DNA of 64,000 nucleotides from Bradyrhizobiaceae bacterium PARB1 (GCA_002256345.1 NKIY01000002.1:62001-126000); one strand, 5' to 3'; shown: positions 26,354 to 37,912, counted from the stretch's first letter. Notes: generated by a model from the letters alone, not told the origin. Program-made: numbers and translations.

Positions 26354-28261
26354 TCAGTTGTTGCTGGTTGCGCCGGTGGCCAGCGCAAAGGCTTCCTGAT
26401 TGATCTTGGTGCCGACCTGCTGCTCGAGCTTGGTGATGTACTGCGCCACCAACTCGTCGGTCAGGCCACGCTGCAGGCTTTCCTTCAGCTTCTTGGCGTC
26501 ATCCGAGGCCATGTCGATGGTCGGCGCGCTAATGTCGGTGATCCGATATACGATCCAGTCGGATGTACCGGCGCCGGGCGCCTGACCGGCGGCATCCTTG
26601 ACGCCGCGGAACACGGCCTGGATCACGCCCGGCGACAGGTCCGCCACGGTCGCGTCGCGCTTGAACGGCGCGGAGGTCGTGACCTTGAGGCCAGCGCCGG
26701 CTGCTTCGTCGGCGAGTTTGGCGCCGCCGTCGAGTTTCTTGACCATGTCTTCGGCCTTGGCACGCAGGCGCTTGGTGATCTCGTCCTCGCGCCAGCGTGT
26801 TTCGACCTGCGCCTTGACCTCATCGAGCGTGCGATCGCGCGACGGGGTGATGCCGAGCACGTCGTACCAGATGTAACCGCCGCCGGCCTGGATGGCGTCG
26901 TTGTCCACGCCGACATCGCTGTTGAACGCCTGTGCGACGATATCGGTGTTCGCCGGCAGTCCGGTAATCGGCTTGCCGTCCGGGCCCTGGCCCGAGCGAT
27001 CCACCGCTTCGATGGTCACGGCGGTGAGGTTCAGCTTCTTGGCAGCGTCCACGATGTTTGCACCGCCGCCGCGCTCGTCCTCGACCTTGTTGTGCATGTC
27101 GTTGATGACGGCGCGGGCACGCTCGATGGCCAGGTCGCGCTTGATGGTTGCGGCCACGCTGTCATAGCTCGGCGTGCTGCCAGCCTGGATCTTGCCGACC
27201 TTGACGATGGTTGTGCCGAAACGGCCGGTGATCGGCTGGCTGATCGAATCCGGCGCGAGCGAGAAGGCGGCATCGGCCACGTTCGGATCGAGGATGCCGG
27301 CGCGGGTGACCATGCCGAGCTCGATGTCGGCCGGTTTCAGGCCGCGCTCCTTGGCAAGATCGTCGAAGGAGAAGCTGCCGTTCAGCTTGGCGCGGGCTGC
27401 CTGCGCGTCTTCGGCATTCGGGAACACGATCTGCGAGATCTGGCGCTGTTCCGGCGCCGAGATGCGATCCTTGCGCTCGTCATAGATTTTCCTGGCGTCG
27501 TCGTCCGTCACCGTGGACCACTTCGCCATTTCTTCCGGCGTCATCGCGAGGAAGGCGATCTTGCGATATTCGGGTGCGCGGAACTGGGTCTTGCGCTCGT
27601 CGAAATAGGCGGCAAGGGCTTCGGGCGAGGGGGCGTCGATGGTGCCGGCCTGGGCGGCGTCAAGCTTCACGTAATCGATGACGCGCTGCTCGTTCTGGTA
27701 GCGGCTGAGCGCCTCGACCATGGGCTTCGGCGCATCGACGCCGGTGGTGAGGGTGGAAGCGATCTGGCGGCGCAGCGAGACCCGTCGCTGTTCGGCAATG
27801 TAGCGCGCCTCGGTATAGCCGAGCGAGCGGATCACCTGCTGGAAGCGGGCGCCGTCGAACTGGCCATTCATGCCCTGGAAATTCGGATCCGCCATGATCT
27901 GGCGCAGCACTTCCTGATCGGACACGCCAAGGCCCTTGCGGCGGGCGTCCTCATCGAGAGCGGCTTCCGCGACCGCCTGCTGCAACACCTGACGGTCGAG
28001 GCCGAAGGCGCGCGCCTGCTCCGGCGTCAGCGGGCGGCCGAACTGACGGCCGATCTGCTGCAGTTTGTCGCTGAAGAGCTGGCGGAACTGTTCCGTGGAA
28101 ATGTCGGTCGAACCGATTGTTGCCACCTTCGATTGCGTCGAGCCCTTGAAAACGTCGCCGATACCCCAGATGCCGAAGCTGATGATCAGCACGCCCATGA
28201 CGACGGTCATAATCGTCTTGCCAATCCAATTGGATGACGCTTTGCGCATTCCTCGAAGCAT
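26354..28261 (-). CDS. ppiD: Periplasmic folding chaperone/peptidyl-prolyl isomerase PpiD-type
   Basis: A 635-residue envelope protein anchored by one N-terminal helix (about 14-36, TIMTVVMGVLIISFGIWGIGDVF), followed by a SurA-N-like chaperone domain (about 40-200) and one parvulin-type (PpiC) region around 250-390 (QISQIVFPNAEDAQ ... DPNVADAAFSLAPDSISQP). It helps newly exported proteins leave the Sec channel and fold. ATG 28261 (MLRGMRKASSNW) is preferred to ATG 28249, whose ribosome site would be too close. A place upstream of trpD and downstream of tpiA is normal in this order. Confidence 0.9.
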   Translation of the reverse strand: MLRGMRKASSNWIGKTIMTVVMGVLIISFGIWGIGDVFKGSTQSKVATIGSTDISTEQFRQLFSDKLQQIGRQFGRPLTPEQARAFGLDRQVLQQAVAEAALDEDARRKGLGVSDQEVLRQIMADPNFQGMNGQFDGARFQQVIRSLGYTEARYIAEQRRVSLRRQIASTLTTGVDAPKPMVEALSRYQNEQRVIDYVKLDAAQAGTIDAPSPEALAAYFDERKTQFRAPEYRKIAFLAMTPEEMAKWSTVTDDDARKIYDERKDRISAPEQRQISQIVFPNAEDAQAARAKLNGSFSFDDLAKERGLKPADIELGMVTRAGILDPNVADAAFSLAPDSISQPITGRFGTTIVKVGKIQAGSTPSYDSVAATIKRDLAIERARAVINDMHNKVEDERGGGANIVDAAKKLNLTAVTIEAVDRSGQGPDGKPITGLPANTDIVAQAFNSDVGVDNDAIQAGGGYIWYDVLGITPSRDRTLDEVKAQVETRWREDEITKRLRAKAEDMVKKLDGGAKLADEAAGAGLKVTTSAPFKRDATVADLSPGVIQAVFRGVKDAAGQAPGAGTSDWIVYRITDISAPTIDMASDDAKKLKESLQRGLTDELVAQYITKLEQQVGTKINQEAFALATGATSNN

Positions 28262-28492
28262 AGGGCCAATCTTGTCTGTCAGGAGGGGAACCGGCTTGTG
28301 CCAGCGGCTCGAACCGCATGCGGCCATCGCCGAATAGGACGCGCATCATAAAGTGGCAACCCCCCCGTCGCAACCGGACGGAACGGGGCGGATTGAAGCG
28401 GTTTCAGATGCTTGGTCGGGTTTCGAGCGATGGAACTTCTGCCTGGCCAGCCACTTGATGGAGCAGGCCAGATGGCCGATCGGGGAGGCAGC

Positions 28493-28807
28493 ATGCGGAT
28501 TCGGGCACGAGCAGGGCTGGCCATCGCGGGCCTCTGGCTGGCCCTTTCGCCGGGATGGGCGCAGCAGAACCCGGCGATGGAAAATCCGGGTGTCGTGCGG
28601 CCGAATGCCGGTGGTTCGCTTTCGGTCGGCGCCAATAGTTTTTCCGAAGGGCAGGCGCGCGACCTCCTGAAATCCCAAGGCTATTCGGACGTTTCCCAAC
28701 TGACGAATGACAGCGACGGCATTTGGCGGGGCACCGCCATGAGCGGCACCAAGCGCGTCCGCGTGAGTGTCGACTACAAGGGCAACATCTCGGCGCAACC
28801 GGAGTGA
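28493..28807 (+). CDS. Secreted PepSY-like small protein
   Basis: A 104-residue exported protein. Residues 1-23 are a signal peptide (MRIRARAGLAIAGLWLALSPGWAQQ); the mature part has a PepSY-like alpha-beta pattern with FSEGQARDLLKSQGYSDVSQL, then a DGIWRGTA strand and VRVSVDYKGNISAQ. GGGGAGG sits four bases before ATG 28493. Similar proteins are common in bradyrhizobia but have no known role. It is divergent from ppiD and 14 bp upstream of the next gene, probably in one operon. Confidence 0.78.
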   Translation: MRIRARAGLAIAGLWLALSPGWAQQNPAMENPGVVRPNAGGSLSVGANSFSEGQARDLLKSQGYSDVSQLTNDSDGIWRGTAMSGTKRVRVSVDYKGNISAQPE

Positions 28808-28821
28808 GAGCGGAGAAGCCG

Positions 28822-29409
28822 ATGACCAAAGTGACGATTTCGCGCCTTTTTGACGATTATGCCGATGCGCAATCAGCCGTCCGCCAGCTCCGCGATGCAG
28901 GCGTCCCGGATGAGGATATCAGCGTTATCGCCAACAATGCCGACAAATGGTACGCGCCCGATTATGCCGCTGGCGCCGGCATGGGGGCCGCCATCGGTGC
29001 CGGTTTTGGCGGGTTCGGTGGCCTGCTGGCCGGATTGGGCCTGCTCGCGATCCCCGGTCTCGGCCCAGTGGTTGCCGCCGGGTGGTTCGCTGCGGCCGCG
29101 ACTGGTGCAGCGGTGGCCGGCGCTGCCGGAGGCGCGATCGGCATGCTGGCTGAAGCAGGCGTGGCTGTGAACGAGGCCGAGGTTTATGCCGAGAGCATCC
29201 GCCGCGGTGGCTCGCTCGTGAGTGCCCGCGTCGACGCGGAAAAGCGCGAAGATCTTGTGGCAATCTTGCAGCCGTCTTCCGTCGACATAGAGGCGCGGCG
29301 GGGTGAGCTGGCCTTGTCGGGCTGGCGCGGTTTCGATCCAAAAGCGCCGGATCCGACCTCCGATGAAGTCAGGGCATATCGCGACCAGCGCGGCACCAGG
29401 CCAGCTTGA
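28822..29409 (+). CDS. Membrane protein with general-stress 17M-like domain
   Basis: A 195-residue protein starting at ATG 28822 (CGGAGAAG ribosome site). The N-terminal domain (1-45, VTISRLFDDYADAQSAVRQLRDAGVPDEDISVIANN) is the YflT/GSP17M-like fold; the middle (about 50-115) is a glycine-rich pair of hydrophobic segments (GAGFGGFGGLLAGLGLLAIPG); the C-terminal domain (GVAVNEAEVYAESIRRGGSLVSARV) repeats the fold. The family is linked to stress response; its activity is not known. It is probably cotranscribed with the PepSY-like gene. Confidence 0.8.
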   Translation: MTKVTISRLFDDYADAQSAVRQLRDAGVPDEDISVIANNADKWYAPDYAAGAGMGAAIGAGFGGFGGLLAGLGLLAIPGLGPVVAAGWFAAAATGAAVAGAAGGAIGMLAEAGVAVNEAEVYAESIRRGGSLVSARVDAEKREDLVAILQPSSVDIEARRGELALSGWRGFDPKAPDPTSDEVRAYRDQRGTRPA

Positions 29410-29472
29410 GCCGTCCGGCTAGCTCTGTTAGCTCAAAGGCTTCTCCACATTCTTTGTTACAGGAAGCACCAC

Positions 29473-30246
29473 ATGACCGATGCCGTTCGTCCGTTGATCG
29501 CTGGCAATTGGAAGATGAACGGCCTCAAGGCATCTATGAGCGAGTTCGAGGCGATGCTTCGCGGTGCGCCAGAAGCGCTAGAAAAGGCTGATCTTTTGGT
29601 TTGTCCGCCAGTCACCCTGGTGGCCGCTTTCGCGGAAAAGGCCGCGAGCTTCGGCCAGGAGGGCTGCACGGTGGTCACCGTGGGCGCACAAGATTGCCAC
29701 CCGAAGGCCTCTGGTGCCCACACAGGTGACGTGGCGGCCGAAATGCTCGCCGATGCCGGTGCAACTGCAATCATCGTCGGCCATTCCGAGCGCCGCGCCG
29801 ATCATGGCGAGAGCGATGCCGTGGTTCGCGAGAAGGCGCTGGCTGCCTGGCGTGCCGGCCTGACCGCCATCGTGTGCATCGGCGAAACCCAGGCGGAGCG
29901 CGACGCCGGCAAGACGCTGGATGTCTGCGGCGCCCAACTCAAGGGCTCGCTGCCGGACGACTGCACCTCAGGCAACCTGATTGTGGCTTATGAACCGGTC
30001 TGGGCGATCGGCACCGGCCTGACGCCGACGGCAAAGGATATCGAGCAAGTTCATAAGTTTATCCGTGAAAATCTCAACCAACGTTTCAACAACGAGGGGC
30101 CGTCGATCAAGATCCTGTATGGCGGCTCGGTGAAACCCTCGAACGCCAAGGAACTTATGGCGGTGCCGAATGTGAATGGCGCGCTGGTCGGCGGAGCCAG
30201 CCTGAAGGCGGCGGACTTCCTGGCAATTGCGGCTGGTTGCCCATAA
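29473..30246 (+). CDS. tpiA: Triosephosphate isomerase
   Basis: Interconverts dihydroxyacetone phosphate and glyceraldehyde 3-phosphate. The 257-residue TIM barrel has the substrate-binding GNWKMNG (Asn12, Lys14), the catalytic His104 in GHSERR, the catalytic Glu in [11 protein letters not shown] (about 173) and the phosphate loop [15 protein letters not shown] precedes ATG 29473. secG follows after 169 bp. Confidence 0.97.
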   Translation: MTDAVRPLIAGNWKMNGLKASMSEFEAMLRGAPEALEKADLLVCPPVTLVAAFAEKAASFGQEGCTVVTVGAQDCHPKASGAHTGDVAAEMLADAGATAIIVGHSERRADHGESDAVVREKALAAWRAGLTAIVCIGETQAERDAGKTLDVCGAQLKGSLPDDCTSGNLIVAYEPVWAIGTGLTPTAKDIEQVHKFIRENLNQRFNNEGPSIKILYGGSVKPSNAKELMAVPNVNGALVGGASLKAADFLAIAAGCP

Positions 30247-30415
30247 ATCCCGATCAAGCTCACGGCTTTCACTTCACACGGGAGAGGTTTGAGGTTTCCG
30301 CCCAAAGGGTTGGCAATTTCAGCCTCCGTCGTGTAGACACCTGCGGATTCAAACCCCGCGAGCGCTCAGACTGCAGCCGGCGATCGGCGCGGCGTGCTTG
30401 CGATGGAAGGACACG

Positions 30416-30802
30416 ATGCAAAGCGTCATTATCATTATTCATCTCATGATCGTTGCCGCGCTGATCGGCGTCGTGCTGCTGCAGAAGTCGGAAGGCGGCG
30501 GCCTCGGCATTGGTGGCGGCGGTGGCGGCGGCGGTTTCATGACCGGCCGCGGCACGGCCAATCTGCTGACCCGCACGACCGCTTTCCTGGCGGTCGGGTT
30601 CTTCCTGACCAGCATGTTCCTGTCCTGGCTGGCGGCTTATAACCGCGGTCCGAGCTCTATTCTTCCGACCGGCGCACCGGCGACCCAGCAGGGCGCGCCA
30701 TCGCCGCTCACGGCTCCGACCTCGGGCGGCCTGCTCGACACGCTAAAGAAGGCCGACGAGCAGCAGGCTCCGAGTGCGCCGCAAGCGCCGCAATCTCGGT
30801 AA
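30416..30802 (+). CDS. secG: Protein translocase subunit SecG
   Basis: Third channel subunit of SecYEG. The 128-residue protein starts at ATG 30416 (GGAAGGACAC before it) and has the SecG layout of two membrane helices (VIIIIHLMIVAALIGVVLLQ at 4-23, and TTAFLAVGFFLTSMFLSWLA about 52-72) separated by a glycine-rich cytosolic loop with eight Gly in a row, then an alanine/proline/glutamine-rich tail. Two tandem hairpins follow. Confidence 0.94.
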   Translation: MQSVIIIIHLMIVAALIGVVLLQKSEGGGLGIGGGGGGGGFMTGRGTANLLTRTTAFLAVGFFLTSMFLSWLAAYNRGPSSILPTGAPATQQGAPSPLTAPTSGGLLDTLKKADEQQAPSAPQAPQSR

Positions 30803-30828
30803 TTCACGCGCTAACGCATTGGCGCCAT

Positions 30829-30852
30829 GCAGGATGGACGCTTCCATCCTGC
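30829..30852 (+). terminator. First hairpin downstream of secG
   Basis: GCAGGATGG at 30829-30837 pairs perfectly with CCATCCTGC at 30844-30852 around a 6-base loop. There is no T run directly after it, so alone it may only stabilise the transcript end. Confidence 0.55.
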
Positions 30853-30856
30853 CTCA

Positions 30857-30878
30857 GCAGCCCCCATCAAGGGGCTGC
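30857..30878 (+). terminator. Second hairpin downstream of secG
   Basis: GCAGCCCC at 30857-30864 pairs perfectly with GGGGCTGC at 30871-30878, followed by AATCATTT. With the preceding hairpin it makes a tandem terminator-like end for tpiA-secG, about 100 bp before pyrG. Confidence 0.6.
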
Positions 30879-30968
30879 AATCATTTCGGAATTCAAGTCA
30901 CCCACAGCCTCCCAGGAGATCTGGCGATGGCTGCGATTCGTTTTGGCGAATCGGCATTGAGGCGTTAA

Positions 30969-32612
<1,644 letters not shown>

Positions 32613-32620
32613 TTCTCCGC

Positions 32621-32753
32621 CCTCATCCTGAGGAGCCGCGTAGCGGCGCCTCCTTGCGAATGGCGAAGCCATTCGCTGGGGATGGCCGCACGCTCAGTGA
32701 GCCAGGCCACCTCATGGTTCGAGACGGCGCTGCGCGTCTCCTCACCATGAGGG
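32621..32753. repeat. Composite palindromic intergenic repeat, copy 2
   Basis: Reads CCTCATCCTGAGGAGCC at its left end and CTCCTCACCATGAGGG at its right end, with CTCATGGTTCGAGAC inside. This is the element at 5392-5512 in inverted orientation. It lies between convergent pyrG and the serine hydrolase gene and probably serves as their shared transcript end. Confidence 0.75.
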
Positions 32754-32779
32754 TGGGGCCTGATGAACGATCGGAGCAC

Positions 32780-33973
32780 TTACCCGCCGATCAGATCGCT
32801 CACGGCTTCCGCAAAACGCAGCGTCAGTTCTGTGAGATTTGCATCCAGCGGAGCCGCTTGCGACGACACCTTGGCGATCACCAATTCCTTCGCCGGCTCG
32901 ACAAAAATGTTCTGGCCGTGAATGCCGAGGCCAAGCGCCATCTTTCGGTCTCTCAGCACATACCATTTGTTGCGATAGTGCATCGAGCGGCCGCCGAAAT
33001 AGGGCGCGAGATCGCCGGCCGACCATGCGGCCGGATCGCCATTCGTGAAGATGTCCTCGATCCATTGGGATGGGATGATCGACGCGCCATTCCGCTGGCC
33101 ATCTTGCAGCATAAGCTGGCCGACACGCGCGAGGTCCAGAACCGCGGTGCAAATGCCGCCGGCGCAGCGCGGCGCGCCGAAACGGTCGATGGTGACATAA
33201 GCAGGATATTGCGCACCCATCGGCTGCCACAGATGCGCACTCATCAAATCCGCAAAGCGCTTGCCGCTTGCGCGCTCAATAATCCAGCCGAGCAGGTCGG
33301 AATTCGGAGAGACATAGTGGAAGGGGCCGTTGTCCGGACCTTCGCGATCTCTGAGGCCGGTGAGGAAGCTGCGCAGGTCACTCGGGCTCTCGCCAGGGCC
33401 GAGCGGATTCCAGCCGGTCGATTTGCGATATTCGACGATCGGACCTGAAGTCGCGAGATAGTTCTCGTCGAACCGAAGGCCGACACGCATGTCCAGTACG
33501 TGGCGGACGGTGGCGTCGGAATAGACCGAGGCGCGAAGCTCGGGAATGATCGAGACGATCGTCTGCTCTGGGGAGAGGGCGCCTTTCTCGACAAGGATGC
33601 CCGCCACAAGCGCGGTCATGGACTTGGACACCGACATCAGGATGTGCGGCGTGTTTTTGCTCATGCCGTTGGCGTAGCGCTCGAAGATCACCTTGCCGCG
33701 ATGCAGGATGGCGATGCCGTCCGTGTCGGTCGCGTCGAGCAGCCTGTCGATGGAATAGCTGGTGCCATCATGTTCGACGGACAGCGACGAGAGGTCGCTC
33801 GGGCGAGACTCCAGCTGCCAGACATCGCCGGCTGCGTTCGGAATATCGGCGGAAGGCACGACATCCCGGACATGATGAAAAGCCCATTTGTTGTAAGGAC
33901 CGGTGCGCCAGTTAGCCAAAGTGACCTGATCAGTCGAAGGCGACGGGAAACCGGACATCAGCGCAGACGGCAT
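32780..33973 (-). CDS. Beta-lactamase-family serine hydrolase
   Basis: A 397-residue class C beta-lactamase/penicillin-binding-protein-fold hydrolase. The nucleophile motif is SVSK (Ser114, Lys117) in LMSVSKSMTALVAG; the second motif is the Tyr in HYVSPNSDLLGW; a third-motif equivalent lies near LGIHGQNIF. I chose ATG 33973 with GGAGA ahead; a TTG two codons upstream is also possible. No signal peptide is evident, so it may be cytosolic, like the 6-aminohexanoate-dimer hydrolase and esterase branch (EstB-type). The substrate is unknown. It is divergent from the deacetylase gene. Confidence 0.85.
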   Translation of the reverse strand: MPSALMSGFPSPSTDQVTLANWRTGPYNKWAFHHVRDVVPSADIPNAAGDVWQLESRPSDLSSLSVEHDGTSYSIDRLLDATDTDGIAILHRGKVIFERYANGMSKNTPHILMSVSKSMTALVAGILVEKGALSPEQTIVSIIPELRASVYSDATVRHVLDMRVGLRFDENYLATSGPIVEYRKSTGWNPLGPGESPSDLRSFLTGLRDREGPDNGPFHYVSPNSDLLGWIIERASGKRFADLMSAHLWQPMGAQYPAYVTIDRFGAPRCAGGICTAVLDLARVGQLMLQDGQRNGASIIPSQWIEDIFTNGDPAAWSAGDLAPYFGGRSMHYRNKWYVLRDRKMALGLGIHGQNIFVEPAKELVIAKVSSQAAPLDANLTELTLRFAEAVSDLIGG

Positions 33974-34140
33974 CAGCAAATTCTCCAGAGAACGAACAAC
34001 GATGCGAAGTCTGACCGTTTACATCGGAGACGTCGAGAGGCGTTGATCGCGGGAAGCACACCGGCGTTTTCCGCCGGGCGGAAGCGTTGGCGACGATGGC
34101 CCGGTCTGCTAACTCATCGGTACGAGCGAAGGAGATTTCA

Positions 34141-35187
34141 ATGCGTGCTTTCTATCACCCGGATCAGGCGGTTCATTCGCCCCAGCAATTCATGCGCTAC
34201 GGCCGCTTCGTACCCATCAAGGACACGCCTGTTCGCACCGAGCGATTGCTTGGCGCGCTGGCGCGTCACGGGATTGCGCCCGAGATGCCGGCTGAATACG
34301 GCACTGCGCCAGCGCTCACCGTGCACACACCTGCTTATGTCCGCTTTCTCGAGACTGCATGGGAAAATTGGGCGAAGTTGCCTGACCACGGACCGGAAGT
34401 GTGGCCGCAATACTTTCCTTACTGGAGCGGGCGCGTGGAAGAGACGGCGCGGCCTGATTGCCCGGCGACAGGTTTCATCGGCCAGGTGGGCTGGTATCTC
34501 GGCGATCTCTCCGTTCCGATGGGACCGGATAGCTGGCGCTCCATCCTGCGCTCATCGGAAACGGCGGTGACGGCTGCGGACGCGATCCTGGCGGGTGATC
34601 GCGCGGCGTATGCGTTGTGTCGGCCGTCGGGCCATCACGCCCGCGCTGATCGCGGCACCGGCTTTTGCTATCTCAACAACAGCGCGATTGCGGCGCAGAG
34701 GCTGCGCAGCCGCTTCGCTAAGGTCGCGATCATCGATGTCGATATTCACCATGGCGATGGCACGCAGCAGATCTTCTACACGCGACCAGACGTGCTGACG
34801 ATTTCGATCCATGGTGATCCCATCGACTTCGTGCCGTTCTATACTGGTTTTGCGAACGAGGCCGGCTATGGCGCAGGCGAGGGCTGCAATCTCAATCTGC
34901 CGCTTCCCGCCGGCGCTGGCGGTGCCGAGATGAACGCAGCACTCGACAAGGCGATCGAGGCTGTCCGCGCATTTGGCGCCGATGCGCTGGTCGTGGCCCT
35001 GGGCTTCGATGCGCATCGCGACGATCCGATCGGCATCTTCAAGCTCGACGCGAAAGACTTTGGAAGTGTCGGCAGCAAGATGCAGTCCCTCGACCTGCCG
35101 ACGCTCGTCGTGCAGGAAGGTGGATATGGCATCGATGCGATCCAGGATTGCCTGGATTCCTTCCTGACCGGGTTCAGGAAGGCATAG
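34141..35187 (+). CDS. Acetylpolyamine amidohydrolase-like deacetylase
   Basis: A 348-residue zinc-dependent deacetylase of the arginase/HDAC fold. Start ATG 34141 with GAAGGAG upstream. Catalytic and metal sites are visible: the paired His in RPSGHHARAD, Gly-Phe-Cys-Tyr-Leu-Asn-Asn, the zinc ligands in VDIHHGDG, and FDAHRDDP followed by QEGGYG. The N-terminus MRAFYHPDQAVHSPQQFMRYG resembles the acetylpolyamine amidohydrolase branch rather than acetoin (AcuC) deacetylases. It would free polyamines from N-acetylpolyamines. It is convergent with the CHAT gene. Confidence 0.85.
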   Translation: MRAFYHPDQAVHSPQQFMRYGRFVPIKDTPVRTERLLGALARHGIAPEMPAEYGTAPALTVHTPAYVRFLETAWENWAKLPDHGPEVWPQYFPYWSGRVEETARPDCPATGFIGQVGWYLGDLSVPMGPDSWRSILRSSETAVTAADAILAGDRAAYALCRPSGHHARADRGTGFCYLNNSAIAAQRLRSRFAKVAIIDVDIHHGDGTQQIFYTRPDVLTISIHGDPIDFVPFYTGFANEAGYGAGEGCNLNLPLPAGAGGAEMNAALDKAIEAVRAFGADALVVALGFDAHRDDPIGIFKLDAKDFGSVGSKMQSLDLPTLVVQEGGYGIDAIQDCLDSFLTGFRKA

Positions 35188-35230
35188 TGGTTGCGGCCCG
35201 CATCAGCGAAGCTGACATGCAGGCCACGAC

Positions 35231-37912
35231 TCAACTCTCAAAGAATACGAAGGCCGCCCAGACCGATGGATCTTCGGCGGCCTTGATCTTGCCATGCATC
35301 GCTTCGATGCGAACCTTGCGCAGTGCGCTCGGATAATCGAGGTCGTTGTCCGCGAGCACCTGATAGAAGCGCGCCATGAAATTGGCGGTGCCTTCGTCGG
35401 CGACCTCCCAAAGCGTCAGCAATGACCGCCGCGCGCCCGAGATGGCGAGTGCGGTGGGGAGGCCGCGGACGCTGCCGACGCGGCTGGGGTCGCCCAGTGC
35501 GGTCTGGCATGCGGAAAGCACAACGAGATCGGCGGAGGACAGATCCCAGTTCATCAGCTCATGGGCATAGAGCACGCCGTCATTGTCGTCGCGCTGTGGC
35601 GGGCGGCTGAGATTGGGGCGTGACGCCACGAGACCGCTGCGCCAGAGGGCGTCGGTGCGGTCGGTAGCGGTCTTGTAGAAGCCGTGCGTCGCGAGATGGA
35701 TCAGCGAGGCGCCCTTGGCGTCATTGCGAATGACGGGCTCGCCGACGCCATCGCCGGTGAGCATGGTGACCTTGAGATCACGCTTCTTCAGGTCGGCTTC
35801 CACGGTGTCGATTTCGGTCCTGGTCGAAGGCAGCTGATTGGCCGCACCGGCATAATCGAGTCCGCCGACCAGCAGTGCCTTGTTGCCGGCCGTGAGCTTC
35901 GTGCCCCGGTCGGCGAAGAACAGCGCATCGGCGCGCGTCATGATGCGGGTATCGTAGATCTCGTCGAGATAGCGGCCGCCGGCATCCTGAAGCATCGCAA
36001 ACGGGAGGCTGTAGAGTTCGCTGTCGGGCACGAGGAACAGGCGCGTGACATCGGCGAGCTGCGGCTTCAGCGGGCCGAGCAGGGTGTCGTAGAGACGGCG
36101 GAACGTCCTGGCGCGATCGCTGGACGTGACATCGGCGCCGATGAAATTGTCGAGTGGGCCGAGATCCACCAGCGCCGGCGTTTTGTCATGGCGATGGATC
36201 ACCGCCTGCAAGCGCATCTCCGGCTTCGGGGCGATCGGCGTGACGCGGTTGCGGCGGCCGCTGACAAAAAAATCGACCAGTGCGTCCGTGCGTTCGAGTT
36301 TGTCCTCGATTGTCGGCAGCTTGAGATCGCCCGGCGCCTTCTCGCCCATACGCGCCGCGAGCGCGCGGCGCGCCTCCTGCAATTGCACGAGCACTTGCCG
36401 CGCATCGTCGTCGATCTTGCCGGAGGACAGCAGTTCCTGCTGCTGGCCGGAGAGGCGCAGTACGGTCTGCGCCAGCGTCCTGGTGGCATCGTCAGGAAGC
36501 CGATCGGCGGTGAGGCGAAGCAAAGTGCGGTCGCCGTCCTCCATGGTCTTCCAGCGCGTCACCGCTTCGGCATAGGCCTGTGCGGCGGCAGGTTCCTGCA
36601 GGGCGTAGCGGCCGAACTCATAGAGAATGTCGTCGGCGAGCTTGCGCATGGTTTCGGCGACATAGCGGTTGCCGGCGGTGCCGACCTCGCGCAGCATCCA
36701 GCGGAAAGACTGTTGCTCGACATCCCTGAAGGTCGCGAGCGTATCCTTGTCGCCGCGCTTCATGCGCGTCATGGCGACGCCGAGCAGGGCGTCGAAGGTC
36801 ATCGGATGCTGTTTGGCGATGGTCGCCTGCGAACGCCGATAGGCGTCGAGGCGCAACGCCAGTGCGCGGTCGGTGTCGCCGCGCATCTCGAACTGGTCGG
36901 CGGCGAGCTGCGCCGTCTTGATGCGCAGGATGTCCGGCGCGCCGTTCCAGTCCTTCACGCGTGCCATGGCGTCGAGATCGGCATTGCTCAGACGCCGGTC
37001 GGGATGGAACCATGCCTTGGTGTAGGCGATCCAGGTGTCGGCCTGGGCGACGTGTTCGGATGTCGGATCGGCGAGCGCGGCAGCCGCGCGCTTCTGCAGG
37101 TCGAGCGCTTTGAGCGTCTCGGCTTCGTTGCCCATGGCGAGATGGTTGAGGGCGAGATTGCTGGTGCTGACCAGGGCCTGGATGCTGCCGAGGCCGTAAT
37201 GGGCGATGCGCTTCTTGAGAAGCGGCTCGTCGATGCTGGCGGCAACGTCGGGATGGCCCACCATGCGCAATGCTTCGGCATAGTTGTTCTCGGTGCGCCA
37301 GGTCAGCGGCAGACGGTCGCCAAGCGCCTTGCGGGCGTTGAGATAGATCTCTTCCGACAGATTGAGGCCCGAGGCCACGGCGCCGTTATTGGTCAGCACG
37401 GTGGCGAGGATGTCGCCGCCGGCGATGTCCTCCTGCGAGTTCCTGCCATAGATCGCGCGCATACGGTCGCGGGCTTCGGTCGCAACGGGAATGCCGGCTT
37501 CGTATTGATTGGTGCGGTTGAGAAAACGCGCATATTCGAACCAGAGCGTGGCGGCGGCAGTGCCCGTCTCGCGCGCCGCGCGGGTTTTTGCGGCATCGGC
37601 GAACAGTTCGGAAGCGGCGGAAGTGTCACGGCGGCGTTCGAAGTAAGTGACGGCACTGAGATAGGCGCGGATCGTCAGGTCGGAATAATTGCTGTCGGCG
37701 ATGGCGCGCAGCGTTGCCTTCAGCCGTTGGCGGCTGCCGTCGTTATCGCTGGCCTGCAACACGCGAAAGCTGTCGTTGATGCGGTCCACCAGCTCGCGCT
37801 CGCTGGGCGCCTTGCGGCTCTGGGCCTGTGCGACATCCGGAATGACGGGAAGCGCAAGAAAGCCGGCGGCGAGGGCGCAAGCGAGCCGGCTGGCGCGGAG
37901 AGCGGGCAACAT
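35231..37912 (-). CDS. Secreted TPR-CHAT protease
   Basis: An 893-residue protein with an N-terminal signal peptide (about 1-30: ACALAAGFLALPVIPDVAQA), a long helical TPR-like region (about 40-480), and a C-terminal CHAT domain, the caspase/separase-like peptidase fold (about 590-893). The catalytic pair is His743 in LATHGFY and Cys802 in VVLSACQTALGD, both present, so it is predicted to be active. CHAT proteins are usually cytosolic; the signal peptide places this one in the periplasm or outside. It is 6 bp downstream of the PAAR-like gene, in one operon. The substrate is unknown. Confidence 0.85.
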   Translation of the reverse strand: MLPALRASRLACALAAGFLALPVIPDVAQAQSRKAPSERELVDRINDSFRVLQASDNDGSRQRLKATLRAIADSNYSDLTIRAYLSAVTYFERRRDTSAASELFADAAKTRAARETGTAAATLWFEYARFLNRTNQYEAGIPVATEARDRMRAIYGRNSQEDIAGGDILATVLTNNGAVASGLNLSEEIYLNARKALGDRLPLTWRTENNYAEALRMVGHPDVAASIDEPLLKKRIAHYGLGSIQALVSTSNLALNHLAMGNEAETLKALDLQKRAAAALADPTSEHVAQADTWIAYTKAWFHPDRRLSNADLDAMARVKDWNGAPDILRIKTAQLAADQFEMRGDTDRALALRLDAYRRSQATIAKQHPMTFDALLGVAMTRMKRGDKDTLATFRDVEQQSFRWMLREVGTAGNRYVAETMRKLADDILYEFGRYALQEPAAAQAYAEAVTRWKTMEDGDRTLLRLTADRLPDDATRTLAQTVLRLSGQQQELLSSGKIDDDARQVLVQLQEARRALAARMGEKAPGDLKLPTIEDKLERTDALVDFFVSGRRNRVTPIAPKPEMRLQAVIHRHDKTPALVDLGPLDNFIGADVTSSDRARTFRRLYDTLLGPLKPQLADVTRLFLVPDSELYSLPFAMLQDAGGRYLDEIYDTRIMTRADALFFADRGTKLTAGNKALLVGGLDYAGAANQLPSTRTEIDTVEADLKKRDLKVTMLTGDGVGEPVIRNDAKGASLIHLATHGFYKTATDRTDALWRSGLVASRPNLSRPPQRDDNDGVLYAHELMNWDLSSADLVVLSACQTALGDPSRVGSVRGLPTALAISGARRSLLTLWEVADEGTANFMARFYQVLADNDLDYPSALRKVRIEAMHGKIKAAEDPSVWAAFVFFES

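Noticed and set aside
26348-28237. A 629-codon open frame antisense to ppiD
   Set aside because: ppiD has a membrane anchor and PpiC region in the opposite frame. The antisense frame has composition typical of shadow frames.
30343-30360. A tRNA T-loop-like sequence (GGATTCAAACCCC) between tpiA and secG
   Set aside because: No matching acceptor stem, D-loop or anticodon arm can be assembled on either strand; the gap is too short around it.
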